A stretch of DNA of 13,491 nt, taken from assembly GCA_947258905.1 (NCBI GenBank), contig CAMYKF010000575.1, positions 14,655-28,145 on the forward strand, in the 5' to 3' direction. The notes beneath the pieces were generated by a model that was not told the DNA's origin, did no database searches, and worked only from the letters and a program-made list of their open reading frames with translations. The position numbers and the translations under genes were made by a program. The DNA comes from an uncultured Pirellulaceae bacterium. GTDB taxonomy: Bacteria; Planctomycetota; Planctomycetia; Pirellulales; Pirellulaceae. Below, in pieces: positions 7,884 through 13,491 of this stretch; within the stretch, counting starts at the first letter, position 1; each line of letters opens with the position of its first letter.

Positions 7884-7948
7884 AGTGGACGAGGTCACGA
7901 GTCCTTCCCCGTTAACCCTGCAAAACTGGACTCGTAGCCTCGTCCACT
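7884..7948. terminator. Long imperfect palindrome between convergent genes; possible bidirectional terminator or dispersed repeat
   Basis: The left arm 7884-7904 and right arm 7928-7948 (21 bases each) pair at 19 Watson-Crick positions plus one G-U, with one mismatch, around a 23-base loop. Key blocks are AGTGGACGAGG (7884-7894) with CCTCGTCCACT (7938-7948), and ACGAGTCC (7897-7904) with GGACTCGT (7928-7935). It sits in the 116-base gap between the stop codons at 7848 (+) and 7965 (-). A run of seven T (7960-7966) follows on the plus strand but 11 bases after the stem, so it is not a textbook intrinsic terminator. The arm length would also suit a REP/MITE-like dispersed element. Confidence 0.6.
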
Positions 7949-7964
7949 ACAACCATGCGTTTTT

Positions 7965-8933
7965 TTACCGATCCGGCTCAGCTTCCGTTTGATAGAGACG
8001 AGCCAGTTGCAGCATGATTCTTTCCAGCTGCTCGTAGTACTGGTCTTCGGTGAAGCGGCTCTTTTTCGCGCGCAACGCTTCCAGTTCTGCTTCCAGTTGA
8101 TCGCGGCGGGTTACCTGTACGTCCGTCAAACGAGCCGCGCTTTCATTCCTGATGAAAAACACCTGGTTGGCGCGAAGTCCATCCGGGGGCGTACCGTCTT
8201 TGGCGACCTGCGTAACACGGATGCCGCGAAACCATTCGCCAGGCGTTCCCAGTCCATCGCCATTGTCTTCGATCATGGCATGCTCGGTGGCCAACCGGGT
8301 TTCGGCGCTGTAGAACTCTGCCGTCTTTCCCGCCGCGATAACAAACGCCTCCAGCAGCGACGTCTGGCGATCCTTGTCCAGATCGTTGGCAGGTTCGCCA
8401 ATGGCTTCGGCCAGATACTGGCCAAACCGGGCGTAACTTGATTCATAACCGCTTTTCGTCGCGGTGACGACGATGCGGTTCTCTCCGGTCAGTTCGCCGA
8501 CGAAGGGGCCGCTGGCCGACGAGCAGTTGACAATGATCGTCCTGGCTGTCCGCGGCTTGAGCCATTCCTTCAACTGAGCCGCCGAAACGTCCGGTCCGAC
8601 CAGATTGAATTTGGCGTCCACCCCGTCAAACGTCCCATGTCCAATCAGAACCAGCCACAACTCGGCCTGCTCCGGGGCGCTGGTGTCCTGCAGCCGTTGA
8701 CGCAAGCGATCCAGCGGAGTTTTGCCGGATTCCGGCATGGCGACGGTCGTGACCTCGAAGTTGGCTTTTCTGGCGGCGGCCACCCATTGATCCGACCAGC
8801 CCGCAAATTCTTCCGCGTACTCATCCTGGCCAGCCGCCCCAATGACCAGCACCAGTTGTCGCTTCTCGTCGGCTCGCAAGTCACCGCTGCAGCACAGCGC
8901 AGTCAGGATCGCCAGGATCAGGCACCGTATCAT
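7965..8933 (-). CDS. Secreted caspase-fold (clan CD) protein with EF-hand-like loops
   Basis: A 322-residue protein. The start is the ATG at 8931-8933 because it overlaps the upstream stop as ATGA, has GGAAGGGG just upstream, and leaves a Sec-type signal peptide at the N-terminus (hydrophobic ILAILTAL, likely cut after LRA at 21). An ATG 30 bases further upstream would bury that signal behind ten extra residues. Caspase-like features are a His in LVLIGHGTFDG (His99), a Cys in IIVNCSSASG (Cys137), and VVTATKSG (155-162), typical of the p20 fold with a His/Cys dyad. Residues 184-195 fit an EF-hand calcium loop (Asp184, 186, 188, Ser192, Glu195), and 222-233 fit a second, weaker one. The C-terminus (about 275-317) is a charged helix. 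It is the last gene of the operon. The substrate is unknown; proteolysis in the envelope or outside the cell is inference. It ends at TAA 7965-7967. Confidence 0.82.
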   Translation of the reverse strand: MIRCLILAILTALCCSGDLRADEKRQLVLVIGAAGQDEYAEEFAGWSDQWVAAARKANFEVTTVAMPESGKTPLDRLRQRLQDTSAPEQAELWLVLIGHGTFDGVDAKFNLVGPDVSAAQLKEWLKPRTARTIIVNCSSASGPFVGELTGENRIVVTATKSGYESSYARFGQYLAEAIGEPANDLDKDRQTSLLEAFVIAAGKTAEFYSAETRLATEHAMIEDNGDGLGTPGEWFRGIRVTQVAKDGTPPDGLRANQVFFIRNESAARLTDVQVTRRDQLEAELEALRAKKSRFTEDQYYEQLERIMLQLARLYQTEAEPDR

Positions 8934-11272
8934 GGCAACCCCTTCCAGCGACGCAGTCCCCATTCAAACACAAAACAACCGAGGGCCAGCAAAAAGATCG
9001 ACAGGGTGTGCCACCACGGACGAATTCGTGTTTCCATCAAGGGCGCCTTGCGTGCCGGCAGTCTGGCCGCAAAGCGATCCAGTTCATCAATTTCGATGAC
9101 CTCTCCGCCGGTTTGTGAGGCCACCCGTTTCAGGAACTCGCGATTGGGTCGCAATCGACTGAATTCGTCGCTGGCCGGTTCGCTGACCCAGCCGTTTTGC
9201 CTGGTGCCAATGACCGAACCATCGGCAGCGCGGGCTTCGACGTTGACTCGATACGAACCGGGAATGCGGGGCACGTAGGTCACGCCAAACAATCCCGCCG
9301 CCTCGTCCAGGGGTGTTGCCGTCAGGGACACCTCGGCGCCGTCGGGGCGTGTGACCACGATGGTCACCGCCGCATTATCCAGAGGTTGAAAGGCCGCGTC
9401 GTTAACTTGCACACGCAACTGGACCGACAGATTGGCGTCGCGATTCTCGCGAATGTCCACATCCACACGTCGCGGCACATCCGCTACCAGCCAGCGCATC
9501 GTTTGCCGCCAGGCTTTCAGCAAATCGTCGTTGCCCTGGTCACTATGCAAATGCCATTTCCAGAAGTCGCCAATCAGCAGGGCTGCGGCCCGACCCTTGC
9601 CGAACCGCTGGGCAACCAGCGCCGGCAATGCTTGACTGTCCAGCGTGGACACCGTTGCCATGACACTGGCGCCCGGCTTGATCGCACGCACGGCATTGAT
9701 CGTGTCAAATCCCGGCATGCCCTCCAGTCGTTGTTGTTCCTCCTCTTCGGTCGATTCCAGTCGCACCCATGGCTGCAACCAGCCTTCGCGTGTCAGGTTC
9801 AGCTGGAATCCGGCATCGGCCGGTTTGGCGATCCGGGTGTCAATATAGACCGGTAACAATTCGCCAATCGGCGTACGGTCGTATTTTCCCTGGCGAAACG
9901 TCTCCTGACCTCCCAGCATCAGGAAGCCACCACCACGCGTGTTCACAAATTCCTGAATCAGCGCCTTCTGATCCTCGTCAAAAAAACCGGCTTCCACATC
10001 ATCCAGCACAATCGCGTGATACTCGAACAGTTCCTCAGCTGATTTGGGGAACCCGTCACGCAGTTCCTCGGCATCCCGAGTGCCCAGCCGCACGAGGACT
10101 GGCTCGTCAAATCGCTCGGCGTCTTCGTCCTCGTCATTGCCGAATCCACGGAACAGCGGATTGGTCGACTCGTCGCGATGACTGCGAAAAGTGAACTTGG
10201 GTTCCTCCCGCGCGATCCGGATCAGTCCCACCAAATCAATCTCGTCGTCTTCCAGCAAGGCGCGGCGGAGGAACTTGAACTCCCAGTTGGGTCGCCCGGA
10301 GACATACAAGATCCGGTAGGGTCCCCGGGCGCGGTCGACGAGGATAGCCCGTTCGTTGTTGGCCAGCGTCGCTTCGGAAACCAGTTCCGGATCATCAAAG
10401 GCGGCAAACTGGGATTCCGCCGCGGCCCGCATGCGATACACGCTGATCCCAGGCTGTTCCGGTCGCACATTGAACCGCACCGCCATGACCTGCTGGCCAT
10501 CTTCGGGATAGACCAGTTGTTCATCCACGATTTCGCCGGCTTCATCAAGCAACTGGGTCTTGATCGTTTCATTGCGAAAACCGCTGGTGTCGAGATTCGC
10601 GGCAATCGTCACCGGCGCGGCTTCGAAGTTCGTCTGACTGACCGAGAAACCGGAAATGCTGACGTCGGCCTGTGGTTGATCCTTGCCGACAACTACGGGA
10701 TAAACCGGCGGCAAATCGGCCCACGCGATTTCGCCGGTGCCGGTGTCGGTCGCGTTGCCGTCGGTCAGCAGCAGAATCCCGGCTATCGGCCGGTTACGAA
10801 AACGCTGGCCTACGGATTCCAGCGCCGTCACAATCGAGGAGCCCATGCCCTGCGCGTCAAACGACGTGAACTGGCTGGATTCCACTTGCCGGGCAAATGT
10901 ATAGCGTCGCAGGTCAAACGATTCGTCCAGTGTTTCCTGCCACGTATTGTCGGTCACGATCTTGCGACGCAGCAGTTCCTCGCGTGACTGTCGCTGTCCC
11001 GAATCGTGCACCTGCAGTGACTGACTGGCGTCGGCCAGCACCACAAACAGGTTGGCACCGGCTTTGGGAACCTGGCTGGACTGCATCGGCTCCAGCAAAC
11101 ACAAACCCAGCAGTAACACGCCCGCGGCTTTCAGCGTTGCACATGTCAGGCGAACCCACGGCGCAGCGGGACTGCGGGCATAGGACCACAACAACGTGAT
11201 CAACGCCACGGCACACAGCGCCACAAAAGTGGGCATCCAGTCGGGTGCTGCGAAAAGATCGGGAAAACTCAT
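8930..11272 (-). CDS. Membrane-anchored VWA-domain protein with glutamine-amidotransferase-like domain (BatA-like)
   Basis: A 780-residue envelope protein. Two hydrophobic segments lie at the N-terminus (about 12-32 and 40-61), and one at the C-terminus (about 754-770) followed by basic residues, so most of the chain should be extracytoplasmic. A VWA-type domain starts near 74: MIDAS DASQS (81-85) in LFVVLADASQS, and later ILLLTDGNATD (166-176). The middle shows a class-I glutamine-amidotransferase-like fold: ILYVSGRPNWEFKFLRRAL (321-339), HAIVLDDVEAGF (419-430) and TRGGGFLMLGG (445-455), where the family's nucleophilic Cys position is not a Cys. Ig-like or beta-rich sequence follows (about 600-690). 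Similar proteins occur with MoxR and DUF58 genes in planctomycetes and Bacteroidetes; those would lie off-window upstream. Both ends overlap neighbours as ATGA. Role unknown: metal-dependent protein binding or assembly in the envelope is inferred. Confidence 0.85.
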   Translation of the reverse strand: MSFPDLFAAPDWMPTFVALCAVALITLLWSYARSPAAPWVRLTCATLKAAGVLLLGLCLLEPMQSSQVPKAGANLFVVLADASQSLQVHDSGQRQSREELLRRKIVTDNTWQETLDESFDLRRYTFARQVESSQFTSFDAQGMGSSIVTALESVGQRFRNRPIAGILLLTDGNATDTGTGEIAWADLPPVYPVVVGKDQPQADVSISGFSVSQTNFEAAPVTIAANLDTSGFRNETIKTQLLDEAGEIVDEQLVYPEDGQQVMAVRFNVRPEQPGISVYRMRAAAESQFAAFDDPELVSEATLANNERAILVDRARGPYRILYVSGRPNWEFKFLRRALLEDDEIDLVGLIRIAREEPKFTFRSHRDESTNPLFRGFGNDEDEDAERFDEPVLVRLGTRDAEELRDGFPKSAEELFEYHAIVLDDVEAGFFDEDQKALIQEFVNTRGGGFLMLGGQETFRQGKYDRTPIGELLPVYIDTRIAKPADAGFQLNLTREGWLQPWVRLESTEEEEQQRLEGMPGFDTINAVRAIKPGASVMATVSTLDSQALPALVAQRFGKGRAAALLIGDFWKWHLHSDQGNDDLLKAWRQTMRWLVADVPRRVDVDIRENRDANLSVQLRVQVNDAAFQPLDNAAVTIVVTRPDGAEVSLTATPLDEAAGLFGVTYVPRIPGSYRVNVEARAADGSVIGTRQNGWVSEPASDEFSRLRPNREFLKRVASQTGGEVIEIDELDRFAARLPARKAPLMETRIRPWWHTLSIFLLALGCFVFEWGLRRWKGLP
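8931..8946 (-). promoter_or_regulatory. Ribosome-binding site and ATGA stop/start overlap deciding the caspase-like gene start
   Basis: On the minus strand GGAAGGGG (8939-8946) lies 5 bases before the ATG at 8933-8931. The TGA of the preceding gene is at 8932-8930, so stop and start share bases. This arrangement suggests termination-reinitiation, coupling the level of the caspase-like protein to that of the VWA protein. Confidence 0.65.
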
Positions 11273-13491
11273 TCGCCACGCCCCAGTTGTTCAAAGTACT
11301 TCTTCACGGCACCTTCGTACTCTGCGGGAACCGGATCGCGATCGATGGGAACCCGCATGTCCTTGCCGCTACGTCTCACCAGTTCCTCGTGCACGCGGTC
11401 CTGCAGCTCAACCAGCGGCTCGATGACTTTCAAACGAATCATATCCCAGTTCGGCGGCCGCGAGTGACGTTTGATTTCACGACGAATCGAGCGGGCCTGA
11501 TCGCGAATCCGGGCGGCTTCGGCCCGTAGTTCGGGATCCGCGACCATCTCTTCGACGTCTCGCAAGCGGTCGCTCCATTCCACGAAATCGTCGCCGTTAA
11601 ACGGATCGGACCACGTTTCCGGGTCATAGTTGATTTCCGGATCGGCACCCATTGTGCCACGCTGGTCCCGACGCTGGCGATTCTCGCCGCCAGTCAGTGA
11701 CGGTGGTCCGTCACCGCGTTGAGGATCGCTGCGCTGATCCGACGGATCGCCCTGGCCCGACGGATCGCCCTGGCGGCCTCCTTGTTGTCGGTCTGTATCT
11801 TGCTGCTGCGGATCTTCACCGCCGCCTTGTCCAGTTCGATCCGCGTCTTCCGGTTGCCCCGTGCCCGATCCCTCGCGGGAGGGGTCGGATGGTGGTTGCT
11901 CACTGCCGCCACCGCTCTGGTTTCGTTGAGGGTCGTTTTCTGCACCGGGCGCAGCGGGGTCTCTTGATTCTGCGGACTCGTCTGTTTGCGGTTCGCCGGC
12001 GTCGGCCGTCTCCGCCGGATCGGCCGGTGGTTGCGGATTGGCGCGGTCCGCTTCGCCCTCAGCATCACTGGTCAGGCGTTGCAGTTCGCGATTGGCCCGC
12101 CGCAACGCTTCCGTTTCGTCGCCCAGCACCGCTTCGGCCGCTTCGTCGATCCCTTCGCGCATACGTTCGATACCGCGGGCGGCGCGGCGTTGTTCGCGTC
12201 GGGCATCGTTGACAAATCCCCGTTCCAGAGACCGCGCCGTCGACTCCAGTGCTTCGGTCGGCGATTCCTGCTGGGTACGGCGATAGGTTTCATATAATCG
12301 TTCGGCCAAAATCGGTTCAAACGACTCCGCGTCCTCGATCGTCTCACGCATTTCCTCGCGCAATTGCTCAACGCGTTCACTCTGTCGTTCGAGTCGCTCT
12401 TCCAGACCGCCATCGGGATTGGTGTCGGACAACGACGGTTGCTGTGGTTGCTGGCCGACTTCCTGCATGTCTTCGGAGATCTGCTGCTGTTCCTGCTCGA
12501 TATCCCGAGCCTCGTTTCGCATTTCCCGCATTTGTTCATCGAATCGACCCGATGTGCGATTCTGGAATTCATCCCTCAGTTCTTCGAGATCGCGCACGGC
12601 GCGGGCGCCTTTGGCGGCTGCTCGCGAGATATCGCCTTCCTCCAGTGCCTCGCTGGATTGCTGGACGTTGTCACGCACCTGTTCCATTTGCTGTGACTGT
12701 TCGCTCATCTGCGACTGGTTTTCGGGACTTTCCATGCGGTCCTGCAATTCCTCGGTGTCACGCAGGATCTGTTGCTGCTCCTCGCGCAGCCGTTTGAGTC
12801 GCTGTTCGATCTCCTCGCGCTCCTCGTCCGTTTCGGCAGCTTCCAGGGCCGACTGCAATTCCTGAATACGCTTGTTCAGGTCGTTTTGTCGCCGCGCCAG
12901 TTCGCGCAGGCGGCTCAGCACCTGACGGTTCTCGCGATCCTCGGTGGATTCCTGGTTTTGACCCGCCAGTTGTTCCGTCTGATACCGATTTTCTTCGTTG
13001 TCCAGTTGCAGCTCCTGCATTTGTTGCCGGGCGCGGGAGCTGCCTCCGCCGCCACCGCCACCCTGTTGCTGGCTGCGAGCGACGCGGGTTTCCCGCGAAC
13101 GGAATTTCAACAAGGCCTGATAGGCTGATTGGGCCGACGCCAGTGCGTCCTGCAATGCCCTGGGGTCTTCGTCATCCGCCGTGCGATCCAGATGCTCGAC
13201 CGTCGCCTGTTGAAACTTCCTGACTGGTTCGGCCAGCTGTTGTAGTTGCGGGTCGCTGACCATTTGCAACACCTGTTCGAGTTGCTCGATAGCCGCTTTC
13301 TGCGAATCCGAAATCGTGATTACGTCGTCGACAAATTTTTCGCTAACACTTTCAAAGATCTCACGGCGGCTGAGATTCCAGATGGCGTAGACAATCTGCC
13401 GCTGCAGATCGGCCAGTTGCATGGCGGGGTCTCCCTGGCCACCTCCGCCGCCACCACCTCCGCCGCCACCACCACCGGGTTGCTGGTCGCC
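11269..13491 (-). CDS. Large coiled-coil, Gln/Glu/Gly-rich protein, DUF4175-like (5' end outside window)
   Basis: The frame is open to the window edge, with 23 codons before the ATG at 13422 that include a 13-Gly run, so that ATG is internal and the true start is off-window. Visible from the ATG: LADLQRQIVYAIWNLSRREI (3-22), then long heptad-like helices very rich in Glu, Gln and Arg (about 30-430), with a 7-Gly patch at about 123-129. A low-complexity linker rich in Gly, Asp, Pro, Gln and Ser follows (about 435-590). The C-terminal domain is compact and conserved-looking (about 595-717), with YDPETWSDPFNGDDFVEWSD and VPIDRDPVPAEY. I recognise this layout from planctomycete DUF4175-type proteins, which normally have N-terminal membrane helices, here unseen. 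It is first of the visible operon genes and overlaps the VWA gene as ATGA. A scaffold role is plausible but unproven; no catalytic motif is visible. Confidence 0.78.
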   Translation of the reverse strand, partial: GDQQPGGGGGGGGGGGGGQGDPAMQLADLQRQIVYAIWNLSRREIFESVSEKFVDDVITISDSQKAAIEQLEQVLQMVSDPQLQQLAEPVRKFQQATVEHLDRTADDEDPRALQDALASAQSAYQALLKFRSRETRVARSQQQGGGGGGGSSRARQQMQELQLDNEENRYQTEQLAGQNQESTEDRENRQVLSRLRELARRQNDLNKRIQELQSALEAAETDEEREEIEQRLKRLREEQQQILRDTEELQDRMESPENQSQMSEQSQQMEQVRDNVQQSSEALEEGDISRAAAKGARAVRDLEELRDEFQNRTSGRFDEQMREMRNEARDIEQEQQQISEDMQEVGQQPQQPSLSDTNPDGGLEERLERQSERVEQLREEMRETIEDAESFEPILAERLYETYRRTQQESPTEALESTARSLERGFVNDARREQRRAARGIERMREGIDEAAEAVLGDETEALRRANRELQRLTSDAEGEADRANPQPPADPAETADAGEPQTDESAESRDPAAPGAENDPQRNQSGGGSEQPPSDPSREGSGTGQPEDADRTGQGGGEDPQQQDTDRQQGGRQGDPSGQGDPSDQRSDPQRGDGPPSLTGGENRQRRDQRGTMGADPEINYDPETWSDPFNGDDFVEWSDRLRDVEEMVADPELRAEAARIRDQARSIRREIKRHSRPPNWDMIRLKVIEPLVELQDRVHEELVRRSGKDMRVPIDRDPVPAEYEGAVKKYFEQLGRGE
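11740..11774 (-). repeat. Two tandem 18-base units in the low-complexity linker
   Basis: Seventeen identical bases (CGACGGATCGCCCTGGC on the plus strand) occur at 11740-11756 and 11758-11774, a period of 18 bases. They encode repeated Gly-Gln-Gly-Asp-Pro-Ser units in the disordered linker of the coiled-coil protein. The period is a multiple of three, so changes in copy number would keep the frame. Confidence 0.75.
13438..13476 (-). repeat. Poly-glycine codon tract (13 consecutive Gly)
   Basis: Mixed GGT/GGC/GGA codons encode 13 consecutive Gly residues just upstream of the internal ATG at 13422, flanked by GDQQP and QGDPA. The mixture of synonymous codons argues that the tract is kept at protein level, as a flexible linker, and is not a recent slippage product. 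Confidence 0.8.

Noticed and set aside
8934..8963. Earlier ATG (8963) for the caspase-like gene
   Set aside because: It would add ten residues ahead of the signal peptide and overlap the VWA gene by 34 bases; the ATG at 8933 has a better ribosome-binding site and an ATGA overlap.
10178..10987. 269-codon open frame antisense to the VWA gene
   Set aside because: Complementary to well-supported coding sequence, with no domain or start signal of its own.

Overview
The window looks like bacterial chromosome from a planctomycete-type organism (Planctomycetota). This is inferred from protein content: a coiled-coil/poly-Gly giant, a BatA-like VWA protein and a secreted caspase-fold protein in one tightly overlapping operon, plus a very long kinase-ATPase-TPR-histidine-kinase regulator. 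The DNA is moderately GC-rich by eye, and most genes have weak or no Shine-Dalgarno sequence. No rRNA, tRNA, CRISPR array or transposase was found.

Left part (about 1-8000) is a signalling region. It begins with the 3' end of an HD-GYP cyclic-di-GMP phosphodiesterase gene (+, cut by the window edge). A convergent SAM-dependent methyltransferase gene follows (-), whose sequence resembles the PhcB family (3-hydroxy fatty acid methyl ester signal synthesis). A 477-base divergent intergenic region comes next, with a candidate sigma70-type promoter for the methyltransferase and an unusual pair of overlapping inverted repeats. A huge regulator gene (+) then runs to 7848. It encodes a kinase-fold domain, an AAA-type ATPase, TPR-like repeats, GAF, a coiled coil, HisKA, HATPase, a degenerate receiver and a canonical receiver. 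It is broken into two overlapping reading frames by a +1 frame change near 4056-4062. Joined, it would be roughly 1955 aa. The kinase domain lacks the catalytic Asp (HNN instead of HRD) and a glycine-rich loop, so it looks like a pseudokinase, whereas the histidine kinase and last receiver look intact.

Right part (about 7965-13491, all minus strand) is an operon read right to left: a large coiled-coil, Gln/Glu/Gly-rich protein (cut by the window edge), a membrane-anchored VWA protein with a glutamine-amidotransferase-like fold, and a secreted caspase-like protein with His/Cys dyad and two EF-hand-like loops. Both gene junctions are ATGA overlaps, implying translational coupling. The two halves converge at 7848/7965, where a long imperfect palindrome (21-base arms) lies.

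Most interesting hypotheses: (1) HD-GYP + PhcB-like methyltransferase + hybrid histidine kinase as a diffusible-signal sensing cluster; (2) an envelope-localised, possibly calcium-responsive caspase module co-translated with a VWA protein and a coiled-coil scaffold; (3) the pseudokinase/frameshift state of the giant regulator.
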